Part shown: piece by piece, positions 44,932 through 56,286 of the stretch
Numbering within the stretch: position 1 is the stretch's first letter
Layout: each line of letters begins with the position of its first letter
From: Rhododendron vialii
Taxonomy: Eukaryota; Streptophyta; Magnoliopsida; Ericales; Ericaceae
Reading direction: 5' to 3'
Length of the DNA stretch: 64,000 nucleotides
Assembly (NCBI RefSeq): GCF_030253575.1
Contig: NC_080561.1
Coordinates: 29,176,564-29,240,563, forward strand
Notes under the pieces: generated by a model
Told to the model about the DNA's origin: nothing
What the model saw: the letters and a program-made list of their open reading frames with translations, nothing else
The model's database searches: none
Made by a program: the position numbers and the translations under genes

Positions 44932-45681
44932 TCGGCAAAAAGTGATCAATATTGATTTTCTATGTCCGGTCTAGTAAAATTCAGCAAATTAATCCCTTCA
45001 CAAAAGGATCGCGACTTGCAAGAGATTTGGAGTCAAAAACATAGCCCATAAAAAAATGGTCGCCAAATGATAAAACCTCAACTCAGCACTTGAAAAATCT
45101 TGAGTTCAACGATTAAAGTGTATCATGAGTACAGGCCGGTAATTGCAAGCACTTATGTTAAAAGTTTGTCCAAAGGTGGAAAGCGCTTTGGTACACGTAA
45201 AATAACAAACGAAAACTCTAAGGGGACCGATGACTAGTAAACCGAAGGGAACGCGGGACTCAGAGCGGATGATCCGAGCTGTTCAAAAAATTAAAAAAAA
45301 AAAAAAAAACCAAGTGGGCTCGCTAGAAATCAGTTCAATCCGATATGTGTAGGTGCTCGATCCAATCTTCCATTTTTTCATTTAGCTTTAGTGACTTGAA
45401 ATCTTTGTATTTCTGGAATTCCAAATGAATTTTATTCTTTGTATTTCGAAAATGGTGTTACAAAAGGAGGCGGGGGGCTGCTGCCCCGGGTTTCCCGGCC
45501 CACTCCGGTCTCGCTCCGATGATCTGAAACGTTCACTTTGTAGAGCTCGTCGAGTAGAATAACTATGCAAAAAAATCAACTTAATTGGATATCATTAAGT
45601 GCCTGATCGAAATCTTTTTATCTTAAAAAGAATGGATCCGAAACACTGGATCAAATCCACTGTAACCCATGGACCGAGAGT

Positions 45682-46791
45682 CACTACAAGAAAAATGGAA
45701 ATTAGTGACGAAAAAGTGGTGACGAAATTTAATTTTGTCACTAAATGAGTATATTTGGCGACGAAAAAATAAATTCGTCACCGTTTTGACAACTTCCGTG
45801 ACGAAATAATTTTGTCATCAAATATACCTGTTTAGCGACGAAAAAAATATTTTCGTCACCAAAAGTACCCATTTGGAGACGAAATACATTTTTCGTCACC
45901 AAAAGCTTAAAAAAAGGTGACGAAATTATTTTTTGTCGCCAAAGATAATCATTTGGTGACAAAAAAAAAAAATTCGTCGCTAAATGAGTCCAATTTAGTA
46001 ACGAAATATTTTTTTTGTCACCAAATGCTTAACTTTGGTGACGAAAAATAATTTCGTCACTATTTTAACGCTTTTAGTGACGAAAAATATATTTCGTCAT
46101 CAAATGAGTATCTTTCGTGACGAAATTTATGAATTGCGCTTTGTCACTAAATGTATTTCGAACATAACTCTTTACTAAAAACTCCGATTGAGATAATTCA
46201 AATTGGGTTTGAACAATAACTCAATTGCCTACAACTTTCATGTTTATCAAAATTACTAATTTTAATGTTTAAAGGTTCAAATTACATTTGAAATATATTT
46301 TTATGTTAAACATATATGTTATATATTAGATATTTCAAATATTTATTGAAAAGTGTGTGTAGTGCAGTTGATTAGAGGTTGCACGAAAATCTCAAGAGAC
46401 TCGGGTTCGAAACCCAGCAAGAGTAAGAAAGAAGGATTTTTTTCCCATATGAATTTGTCTTTTGCAACGAAAATTTTCGTCACCGATGAGACTCATCAGT
46501 GACGATTTTTTTCGTTGCCAAAGGGAATAATTTATGACAAAAAATTTCGTCATCAAAAAACACAATAAGTGAGGAAAAAAATTTCGTCACCAATTATTCA
46601 CTTTTTGATGACGAAATATTTCGTCATCAAAAGACACTATAGGTGACGAAAAATAGATTTCGTCACCAGGTAGGAATCCTCGACAACCTTTAGTCGACAA
46701 ATTTTTTTTCGTCACCTATATTATTTGTGATGAAAAACAAGCAATTTGTGACGATATTCATTCGTCACCCAATGCAATTTTTCTTGTAGTG
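45682..46791. mobile_element. Non-autonomous CACTA (En/Spm) element
   Basis: The ends are CACTACAAGAAAAAT and its complement TTTTTCTTGTAGTG, with a 3-bp duplication AGT on both sides (45679-45681 and 46792-46794). Many subterminal repeats of GTGACGAAA/TTTCGTCAC occur in both orientations over the outer 450 and 350 bp. No transposase frame is present in its 1110 bp. Confidence 0.93.
46355..46425 (+). repeat. tRNA-like (SINE-like) segment inside the CACTA element
   Basis: It has a perfect Pol III B-box core GGTTCGAAACC at 46404-46414 and an A-box-like TAGTGCAGTTGATTAGAGG about 35 bp upstream. The flanking bases GGG/CCC could pair as a T-arm. No acceptor stem could be matched, so it is not called a tRNA gene. 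Confidence 0.5.
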
Positions 46792-47100
46792 AGTTATATG
46801 GGCTCCGATCAGGCACTTAATGATATCCAATTAAGCTGATTTTTTGCATAGTTGTTCTACTCGACGAGCTCTACAAAGTGAACGTTTCAGATCATCGGAG
46901 CGAGACCGGAGTGGGCCAAGAAACCCGGGACAGCAGCACGCTGCTGCCCCCTTGGGGCAGCAGCTTCCCGCCTCCGTTACAAAATGAATTTTGGTTTGGG
47001 GGATTCTTTGGAGTTGTCTTATTTTGTTTGAGTCCCACAATGGAAACTGTAAGGACTAGGAATGGTTATAAATAAATGCCAACCCAATTAGCCAGGCTTG

Positions 47101-47814
47101 TGTAGTAGGCCTAACACAGACAGTCCGAACCCAAGTTTAAGGAGACGACCAAAGTTGGGGTCGAAAGAGCTAGCCGTATTTAATCCCAAGTTCGGCTCAT
47201 ACCGAGGCTTAACAATGGACGATGGTTCATTCGCCCGACGGCCAGTTCTAGGAGAAAGCTCTCAGGCTCGGCCACCTTCGGAATAGACGTACAACTCGTT
47301 CCCTACGAGTCATTCACCCTCAAGCTCAGTAATGGGTGGGGCTCGGCCAACTGTGATGTCACAAGCCTCCCCACGTGTTGAAGCAGTTGTGCCAAAAGGT
47401 AATGATGAGCGCACATGGAGATGCCAACTCATACCAAAACGGTTACCAGATCTTATAAGTGATGTTACAATGACATCAACTGACCCGTGCAAGGCACATG
47501 ATCGTACTTGGAGAGCAAGCAAAGCAAATTCTATAAATACCAAAAGATAGGAACCCTAAAGAAGTACAGACTACTCAATCCCTAAAACCCTAGTCCCTTG
47601 CTTTGTTCTCTACACATTCTCATCCTCTTCCTAAAACCCTAATCTCTTACTTTGTTCTTTACACATTCTCATCCTCTTGTTGGAGGGCCTTGTCGGGCAG
47701 CCCTTGCCAGGTCTTAATTAATCGTGCATTCATTGTGCAGATTAGGACAAAACGGCTAGGAAACTCTGGAACCAATTGAAGAAGAGCTCAAACCAAGAAT
47801 CAGCGGGCCACACA
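47101..47814. mobile_element. Solo LTR (fossil), 714 bp
   Basis: It starts TGTAGTAGGCC and ends GGGCCACACA, with a 5-bp duplication GCTTG at 47096-47100 and 47815-47819. Copy A holds the empty site at about 6147-6151. It contains a TATA-like TTCTATAAATACC near 47530 and a tandem repeat of about 50 bp (CTTTGTTCT.TACACATTCTC) near 47600-47680. No internal region remains. Confidence 0.88.
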
Positions 47815-48051
47815 GCTTGCCGCCCTTGGCACTATGCATGGTGGAAGGCATACGATTTTATGGTGTTAGAGACAGATTGAAGAAGGGTTGTGCTTCTTGA
47901 ATTTACTTTTACATACTCGATCAATGCAAAAACAAGCTAGCTTCAACCACATGCCCAAAATTCTATTTTCAACCAACCATTCACTGAACCAAATTAAATT
48001 CTATTTTCAACCTTCGCCCTAGAAAGAACCAAAGTTCTATTTTCAGTCTAC

Positions 48052-48280
48052 TATTAGGGTTCCATTCAAGTGATCTTGATCTGAGACATAGTCAATTAGG
48101 CGTCTCCTTCATCCTAAGGTTTAAGGTTCGATTCTCTTTGCCAACAACTCTTGGAGCCGCCTCACCCTATACGTAAGCGTGTGAAACGGCTGTGGGGAGA
48201 GCTATAGGGATTAGACCGAGGTGCGCGCAAACTAATCCAGGACACCTTGCATTAACAAAAAAAAAAACAACAAAAAAAAA
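48052..48280 (+). repeat. tRNA-derived SINE (Au-SINE-like), copy B
   Basis: A better preserved sister of 6350-6538: B-box-like GGTTCGATTCTC, then GGGATTAGACCGAGGTGCGCG...CAGGACACC and an A-rich tail. Confidence 0.68.
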
Positions 48281-48558
48281 AAATTCTATTGTCAAACCTC
48301 AGTCATACAAAGAACCATTCATTAATCAAAATTCTAATTTCAATGAAGCGGAAAGAAATTACCAAGCAAACACATTCTTTTTACATAATTATAGTCACAC
48401 TTTTGATAATATTTCCAAATTAACACACAAAAACCAATTTCCATAGAATTCCACTGGAACAGATGAGAAGGACATGTAAATATACAATTTCGTGGACTCA
48501 CTCACTCTTTGTAAGCTTTGAGCGAGTATCATGCAAAAGGATCATCATGTCAGATAGA

Positions 48559-49149
48559 TCATCTTTCCCCGGGAGTCAGGTCGGCATACCCGATCCCTCT
48601 CCGCGTAGTTGGGAAGAGAACGAACAGAAAGCTCGACAAAACGCCAGCCCCCAGCGGCAGATTCATCACCAACACATTCTCATCAACTCCAGCTCCAGGG
48701 AAAAGGCACCCCTGCACCTCCGAATCGCTTAGAGTGAAGATCAAGAACACGAACAGCGACATAAAGGCGTGAACGAAGTCGACGCAACTGATTTTATACC
48801 TCGCCAGATCCTTCGCTCTCTCCCTCTCCTCGCCGTTGCAGTTGAAAATGTACAGGCCCTTGAAGGTGGCGATACCGTAGTACAACTTCCCGTTGCAGTC
48901 GGTGAAGCTGTCCGTGAAGGAGGAGAGGAAGCAAAGGTCGGCACAGAACACGATAAGCGATGCGGTGAGGTACTTGTTTGTGATTTGGCAGTCGCCGCCG
49001 TTGGAGAATGATGGTAATAGAGCTTGGAATGCAAGGACCGTGCCTGTTGGGAGAAGGTTTGCCAGGGTGGCGGTGGCGGCTAGTGTTTTGTGAAGTAGGC
49101 GGCCGTTGGAACCGCGTTTTGCCGGAGGTGGTGGTGGTGGTTCAGCCAT
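48559..49149 (-). CDS. DUF679 membrane protein (DMP family), copy B
   Basis: A single exon encodes 196 residues. It is the intact sister of the gene at 6837-7427, with the same Pro-rich start, four predicted membrane spans (about 20-43, 61-78, 124-141 and 163-181) and the FTDCNGKLYYGIATFKGLY stretch. Six residues differ between the copies; none falls in an obvious invariant motif. The roughly 190-bp leader upstream of the ATG is nearly identical, so both copies probably kept the same core promoter. Further upstream they diverge by insertions. Both frames stay open while the neighbouring transporter copy has decayed, so this gene may be under selection. Function is inferred from the family only (endomembrane or plasma membrane remodelling; some members act in fertilisation). 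Confidence 0.92.
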   Translation of the reverse strand: MAEPPPPPPAKRGSNGRLLHKTLAATATLANLLPTGTVLAFQALLPSFSNGGDCQITNKYLTASLIVFCADLCFLSSFTDSFTDCNGKLYYGIATFKGLYIFNCNGEERERAKDLARYKISCVDFVHAFMSLFVFLIFTLSDSEVQGCLFPGAGVDENVLVMNLPLGAGVLSSFLFVLFPTTRRGIGYADLTPGER

Positions 49150-49444
49150 TGAGACAGGGGAGAGAATTTGTTTTGTTCTTGTAGAGAGACAGAGAGGGGT
49201 TTGGATTTGTTCTGGGGTTAGTTATGTTTGTTGGGAGGGTGATGTAATTATGTAACAATGAGGAAAATGAAGGAGAGTTAAACATGTGAACTGTGGAACT
49301 TTTTTGAAAGGGGTGTAGTAAGGGATTGTACAAAACTGCTGCCTAAAATTTTCTGGTATAAGTAACCGAAGAGACATGTGATTTTGTTGTTTTCAGAGGA
49401 TACTGAGTTTTGTGAGTACAAGTTATAAAACCACAAGGTTGAGT

Positions 49445-49610
49445 ATTTTTATTGATACCGGATGTCCAGACCAGCTTGTGCAGATCTCGACTAATTTTGG
49501 AACCGTAAAGTTAATGACCAAACAAGCCTCCAGTGGCCCCAAAGTTTCAAATGTTTTGACTTTCATGGAACCCAAACTTGCGAGCTCTTGGACAAACCCA
49601 TTGGGGTTAG
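49445..49610 (-). repeat. SINE-like repeat, copy B
   Basis: Sister of 7727-7885, with the same CCGGATGTCCAGACCAGCTTG 3' module on the minus strand. Confidence 0.5.
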
Positions 49611-50151
49611 TATTGATGAGGTATTTGTTAGTTAACAACCGGACAAATCGCCTAGGTCGTCAAGGAGAAAGAGCCTGGTACAAGTCGCCTAGGTTGATCG
49701 ACAAGGCTGGACGAGGTTGAACGAGGCTGATTGACGAGGTTGAAGATCGACATGAGTCCCCAGGTATATCACTTGCTCCGATATCATGTAAAAGTAGACG
49801 ATGGAATTGAGACCCAAAAATTAGTGTTTTTCTCATCACATTGAAATTATACAAGAGTAAAGAAATAATTACACTAAGATCCTTATCTACTAATCTATTT
49901 ACATAAGAGACCAATTATAAACTAATTACACACTACACTCATAACTTAACACAAATATATATTGGTGATATTATATTCGATGCTACTAATGAAAATAAGG
50001 ATATGCAAGGTGAGTTTGCAATGAGCATGATGGGAGAATTCAATTTCATTCTTGGACGTCAAATCAAACAATCAAATGACGGAATCTTCGTCAACAAGCA
50101 AAGCACACGAGAAAACTACTAAAAAGAGTTCAGATGAAAGATTCCAAAATA

Positions 50152-50402
50152 CTCTCTCCGTCCCGGTTTGTTTGTCCTCTTTTTGACTTTTTGAGAGCGT
50201 TTGACCTCTCAAAAAATTATTTATAATTTTCAATTCGTAATGTTTTTAATATGCAATATGAATCTTGTTTGATAGATCTCAATTAGTTTTATTATACAAA
50301 ATCTTCAAAATCATAAAAAAATATTATAAAATATAAGAAATAAGTATATTTTTGAAAGACACGAATTTCGATGATTGAACAAACAAATTGAGACGGATGG
50401 AG
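50152..50402. mobile_element. Stowaway-like MITE
   Basis: Left CTCTCTCCGTCCCGGTTTG and right ACAAATTGAGACGGATGGAG ends are flanked by TA. The interior has complementary TTTTTGACTTTTTGAGAG-type arms. No equivalent was noticed in copy A. Confidence 0.8.
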
Positions 50403-50619
50403 TAACAAGCAAGGTCTTTCGATGCTGCTCACCATCGATGTCCTTGGTCCATCTTCAAGCCCAACCTGCCTTATTTTGTCAGTAAACCTTCCAAACATTT
50501 GTGCCGTTTAAATCTCTGTATTCTTATCCTCTGCCTTACAAACGCGTCGACGCCTTAGTTTGCCAGTAAACCCTTCTCAACATATGTGCCGTTTAAATCT
50601 CTGTATTCTTATCCTCTGC

Positions 50620-51556
50620 TAGAGGTGTCAAATGGGCCGTGCCATGCCGGCAGAGCCCGTTTAACTCCCTGCTTCGTGCCGTGTCGTGCCGGCCCGTTTA
50701 CAGTATTTACTCAAATTGTGTCGTGCCATGCCGTTTGTCAATCGTGTCGTGCCGTGCCGGCCCGTTTTTTTAAACCGTGTCGTATCATGCCGGCCCGTTT
50801 GCCAATTGTGTCGTGCTGTGCCAGCCCGTTTTCTTAAATCGTGTCGTGCCGTGCCGTTTTCAATCATGTCAAGCCGTGCCAGCCCGTTTACTTAATCGTG
50901 TCGGGTCGGACCGTGCCATTTTAAGTCGTGTCATGCTGGCGCACCGCCAACCAATTTTCATCCAAACCATGTTTAAAGTAGGACAAAACAAAAATGAAAT
51001 GATACAAAAGATGTTTCGTAGGTGCAAAGCTTATTCACTAACAAAAACAAACCAAATATTTTTAACCGAATAAAAATTGATAATTTTTTAAAGGTAAACA
51101 TATGATTTTTTAAAAACATAATTTTTTTAAGAAATTGTTTTTTTTTAAAATTAAATATCTTAGTTGTTTACCTTTAATTTTTTAAAGGACAAATATTTTT
51201 TACCGAATTGAAATTGTTTACTTTTTTTTTTAAATAAAAAGAAGTCATTTGGCTTATTTGATTTTTTTTTTTGTTTTTCCGTGCCCCGTGCCGTGCCCTT
51301 TCGTGCCCGTGTCATGCCATGTCGTGCTCGTGCTCGGTTGGAACCTTGTCGTGCCGTGCCGTGCCGTTCCTGTCCACCTTCCGTGCCTGTGCCCGTGTTG
51401 TGCTCGTCTACGACCGTATCGTGCCGGGCCGTGCCTGTGCTGTGCCGCCCACTCCCGTGCCCGTGCCGTGCCCTCGGCCCACTAAAACTGTGTCGTGTGA
51501 CGTGCTGTGCCGCCCCGTGGCCGTGCCATGCCGGCACGGCCCATTTGACACCTCTA
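50620..51556. mobile_element. hAT-type non-autonomous element rich in CGTGCCG repeats
   Basis: Ends TAGAGGTGTCAAATGGGCC and GGCCCATTTGACACCTCTA are flanked by TCCTCTGC (50612-50619) and TCCTCTAC (51557-51564), an 8-bp duplication with one mismatch. The empty site is seen in copy A near 9975. Both subterminal regions repeat GTCGTGCCGTGCCGGCCCG-like phrases many times, inverted relative to each other. The centre is AT-rich. No transposase is present. Confidence 0.9.
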
Positions 51557-52695
51557 TCCTCTACCTTCAACAGCGTCGTTGCCTAAGTTTGCCAGTAAAC
51601 TTTCTCAACATATGTTTCGTTTAAATCTCTAAAAGTATTGTTTCAAACTCGTGTCAATATTTTTCCATTTATATAAACCTGTCTTTTGCCCGAAAACACT
51701 TAAAAACACCCTTACAACAAAAAAATGGCCTTCACTGGGCGCATTTCAATGATCACAATAGCTGAGAATAACCACCGAGACTAACGCAATTTTAACATCG
51801 AAAAAATCATGATGTCGTGAAACCTTCTACGAGGAAAATGAAAACTGCATCTTACACTTATTCATTTAAATTTCGAGAGATTGTGATGCAGGTACTGTAT
51901 GGAATATCTCCCTAGTAGTATTCATTGAAGTGTCATTAATTGCAGAACATGAGTCATGGATGCTTGTATTTCTTCTAGAGATCGACCCTTCGTCTAAGGC
52001 ACCAATTTTGCCACGAATAGAATGGTTGAGCCACACATCGCAGCAAACATGAAGAATACTCCTGAAGCAGCAAATTCAAACTAATAAGATTGATGGAAAC
52101 TAAACACAAACAAAGGGGCACAAATATGCAGCATGGTATCCCGTGTCCATAATTTATGGTGTCACGTCCTCAATGTACTCCGAGTAACACGACGCCTATT
52201 AGGATCTTCCAGTACTAGGAATGGGTACCATGCGTCCTAAACTACAACACCGGAATATTGCTCCGATATAATGTGTAATTTTTTTTTTTGAACTGGTAAT
52301 GTGCATGTACTTGTTTGAGCGTTGAATAATCAACGAAACAGTGTTTGTTTTCAAACTCCTTCAAGTAAAACATAAAATATAGTTATGACCAATCATCTAA
52401 ACTTGCTACTCTCAAAATTTTGTATCTTGAGATCGATTTTCTGTTCTTCCAAGAAAAATTAAGAAACTAAATAGGAAAAACTTTGCCATAAGCTCGATCT
52501 CTAAATTCATCGTGTGAAAACAAACGTGCACTGTATATCAAAACGTTCCTTTTTCTTTTTCTTTTTTGACCCGCTATCAGAATGTTCCTTCCAAAGCGTA
52601 ATTTGCCAAGGTACCAGAGTTTTCATGTGCCTCAGGCCCTCGAGATTCAATGTTTCTAGATTCCCACCACAGCGTGCGCTTGGGAGTTGGGAGTG

Positions 52696-52701
52696 CGGGG
52701 T

Positions 52702-52732
<31 letters not shown>
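52696..52732. repeat. Long G homopolymer
   Basis: More than 30 G follow TGCGGGGT in the last transporter intron of copy B. Copy A has only GCAGGGGGAGG at the same place (about 11095). It is a likely expansion and a difficult site to sequence. Confidence 0.85.
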
Positions 52733-52961
52733 GGGTTGGAGGGTATAGGATCGTGACTCTTACAAAAGCATAACCTGGTGAGCTCCAGTCAAATAAGAAG
52801 GTAAAGCTGTAGGAAACAATCCACGCACTAAACCAGTAGACAAAAGTCACAAGGCTTCCAGCTGAGCCCCTTAATTATGTTCACGGGGAATATCTGAAAT
52901 AGAAACCAAACTCATTCAGTCTATGCAACAAAAAATACTATTAATGGCTTTAATTGGGACC

Positions 52962-53048
52962 CCCGCAAGGGGGCGGTGGGATTGGTCCTCAAGGATCAAT
53001 TGAGGCATGAAAGCTGGCCTGGACACCTGAGTTATAAAAAAAAAAAAA
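52962..53048 (+). repeat. 3' part of Au-type SINE, copy B
   Basis: Sister of 11320-11415, with the same AAGCTGGCCTGGACACC and A-tail. Confidence 0.55.
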
Positions 53049-53502
53049 TTTCTTTTGTTACACACGAGCAGAGATTAAAAGTTTCAGCCAAATATATTTA
53101 TTGAATTACATTTACCTCTGACATGAGAACAAATGGTGTGGCGTTCATGCCTGCTGCACAAGATGCAAAATATACTTGGATGGAGCATCATATATGAATT
53201 AAATCATCTGACCTACAACTCGATCTTAGAAACCAAAAAGTTACATTCAAAGCAAAGAAATTTTCAATTTAAAAGCCCGTGACAACTCTAATTAAGATTT
53301 TTCGTTCTATACAAAATAAATTGAAGAATTATGTGAACTCTTAAGCCAGTGACAACGGCCACTGGTTTTCAGAGCTCGAGCACCCAATCATTAATGTTCA
53401 CGTTTATTTCTGACATGATGAAAGATTTGTAGGGACTTGACAAGTGGTTACAGCCTAAACCAACATCCTTCCACGAAACGTCTTTCATTGACATTGATGA
53501 AG

Positions 53503-55189
53503 CACGGATACTCCAAAAAGTCTTCTAGCGGGCGTGTATTGTATACCGATATGTGCCTAATACTATGGCAAAAAGTATTCTTTTTTTTTTACAAAAGTTT
53601 CTAATTTCGGATACGTTTACGCTCGCGGGATACTTATGGGATACATTGGATTAGTTTAGGGATACAGCAAGGTCAAAATAAAAACTTTTTGAACTATTTC
53701 ATAAGGGTCAAAGTGCAAATAAAACATAGATTGTATACTGATATACCACATCAGATGATTAGTTGATACATACATCTGCATTATTGAAACCCTAGCCTCT
53801 GGAGTCGATATATATATATCGTCATTTTCATTTTCTTAGCCTCTCCTTCACAAGATTTTGTGTTCCAACTTTATATACAGTTACAAGCTGATCTCCCCCT
53901 CTCCCTCAGGAACGGAACCAGAATTTTGTAGACGAGGGGGCCGGCCAACATGAACAATAAATTTCAATGTTCAAGAATACAAAATATCTGAATGACCAAA
54001 TAATACCCATTACAGAACACAATATCTAGGTGATATTAGCAAACTAAAAACAACTAAAAGGTGAAAAAATAAAAGTTTCTCAATACGTTATACCTCGAGC
54101 ATATATCAAAATGGAATTTAACGATACCTTAGATCCCAAAGTCATCTATGATTGAGTTAGAACAAAATGTTGCAGTAATTTCCTTCTCAATAAATATAAC
54201 CAAAGCATTTGTGAGAAACTCATCCTCCATCTAAAGCATGTGTTCTAACAATATTTATAGTTGAAAATGCCCTTTCTATCCACTATTTTTATTCAGTGGC
54301 GGGCCACCGTCTATAATTTTGATATTTAAACAAAAAAACTTAGATTATTATTAAAATTCGAAACCACACGGGGGCCGTGGCCCCTATACGCCCTAGTGTG
54401 CCTAAATCTCTACTCTCCCTCCCTCTCTGTGACACGCACTCACACTGCTAATGATATATATATATATATATATATATTTTGCACTTTTGTCAATGCAAAA
54501 TATAGCAATTCAATAAAATGAGCTATTTATTTTGCTTTTATTTTTCTGCCTAATACAAACACAATATATTTTTCCATCCCAAAAAATTGTCCGCAAAAAT
54601 GAGATCTTAAATATAATGCATTTATGTAAAAAAAAACAAGTCAAGCTTTTTTCCCACAAATTAAAAGAACTTATTGATGTATAGTAACTTGCAAAAAATT
54701 TTTTTGAAAATTTTGCTCAAAAATGTATTCTTTTTAAATTCTTGTTTTTGGGACCGGACAATCTTTATGAGACGAACTTAATAGAAAAATATAATTGTTA
54801 GAAATGTATCATTGTCGTGTCCGAATCCTATCTTCTTACGTTTTACCAGATTATTGTACTCATAATATAGATTACTAATATCCCGTATCCATACCGGACA
54901 CGTATGTGACGTATCGGATCCAGATACGTGTCCGATACGTTTTTTAGAGTATCAGGTTTTCAGAATTATTTTTTGGTATCCCGATACATTTTGGATATGC
55001 TCAAATACGTCTCGGATACGTTTTGGATACTCGCGGGGTAAATATATTATTACTTAAAATATATGGGTTATGAGTGTAATTATGAATTTATGACTATATA
55101 CCACTTTTTCCCACAATTAGAAGAAGACGATCGACCAACGACCGTAAGTCTCTCTCGTCACTCTCCTCTCTCTTCTCTCTCTCTCGCCT

Positions 55190-55259
<70 letters not shown>

Positions 55260-55922
55260 TGGTTCAAGGGACACCCAAAAAAACATCTCAAATTTCAATC
55301 TCATAGTTCCCAATCAAATTTGTATGATCCGAATCGTTCAATGTGTGCAGAATGTGATTTTAAGGGTGCTCGGGAGAAAAAAACAAAAAAAATGACCGGA
55401 AAAGGCTTTGATTGAAGCAGTTTTTATTTGAACCGTTCAATAAAAAACTGTTCAAAACTATTCGGATCAAGCCCTTCCCGGTCATTTTTTTTTGCTGATT
55501 TTTCGCGGGTTCCATTAAAATCACGTTCTGATTACATTGAGCGGCTCAGATTATCAAAATTTGATCAGAAACTATGAGGTAGTTTTTTGGGTGTTCCCGG
55601 AATCGCCCTATATATATATATATATATATACACACACATACATACATACATACAGGTACATATATATACGTATAATGTAAATCTCTCTCTCATCTCTCTT
55701 TGTTGTCTCTCTCTTTCTCACCTGATTTTAGATTTTTAACAGTACTCGACTGTCATCTCTCCTCTTTGAATTTAGGTTTTTTTTTTTATATTCAATAATG
55801 GAATTTTATTTTTTTATTTTTCTATTCAACGTATCCCCAACGTATCATATCCTACTTTTTACAAAAATCACGTATCAGCGTATCCGTATCGTATCGTTTT
55901 TGTATCCATATCCGTGCTTCTT
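53503..55922. mobile_element. TIR element with GGATACG repeats, copy B
   Basis: GAAGCACGGATACTCC at the left and CATATCCGTGCTTC at the right mirror each other. The GATACG-rich subterminal block lies at 54890-55035. It lacks the MATH-gene fragment of copy A and instead holds an FB1 element. Confidence 0.45.
55258..55610. mobile_element. Foldback MITE, family FB1, between TA tracts
   Basis: It has the core AATGACCGGAAAAGGCTTTG, arms GTGATTTTAAGGGTGCTCG and ATTAAAATCACGTTCTG, and (TA)n on both sides. Copy A at about 14405-14440 has only a short TA tract, i.e. the empty site. Confidence 0.88.
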
Positions 55923-56007
55923 AGCTCTCAACTTGAGATACTAATACAGAAAAACTGTAAAAGAAAACAAAAAAGAGTAAATTACATGACATTACCAGTA
56001 TGCCACA

Positions 56008-56237
56008 TGTAGAGACCCGTATTTTTTTTTTATTATTTATTTCAACAATTTTAATATTCTAATAAAAGTTAGAATTATGGGATAATATGAAATGTTATGT
56101 GAATATGTGATATGGGTTGAATGTGATAGAACTTGAAAGTTAGGGGTGTTAGTGTAATGCAAAAGTACATGAGTATATATATATGGGTGTGTGAGAGCCA
56201 CACAATCATTTTCCTCACCCTCTCTTCTCACACACGA

Positions 56238-56286
<49 letters not shown>

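Larger units (their letters stand above)
45455..46986. mobile_element. Foldback TIR element (family FB3) carrying a nested CACTA element
   Basis: The left arm (GTTACAAAAGGAGGCGGG...GGTCTCGCTCCGATGATC...GTAGAGCTCGTCGAGTAGAA) is mirrored at 46795-46986. The arms resume as a palindrome when 45682-46791 is removed (GATATCATTAAGTGCCTGATC versus GATCAGGCACTTAATGATATC). It is absent from copy A. Confidence 0.78.

Noticed and set aside
46355-46425. Functional tRNA gene
   Set aside because: The B-box is perfect, but no acceptor stem or anticodon arm can be paired, and it sits inside a CACTA element.
50586-51624. Several overlapping Cys/Arg/Pro-rich frames on both strands
   Set aside because: They arise from the CGTGCCG subterminal repeats of the hAT element and have no codon-level signal.
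55094-55291. Arg/Glu and Ser/Leu-rich frames over CT/GA tracts (also 14231-14452, 31173-31465, 56037-56394 and 61925-62294)
   Set aside because: They are translations of microsatellites, not genes.
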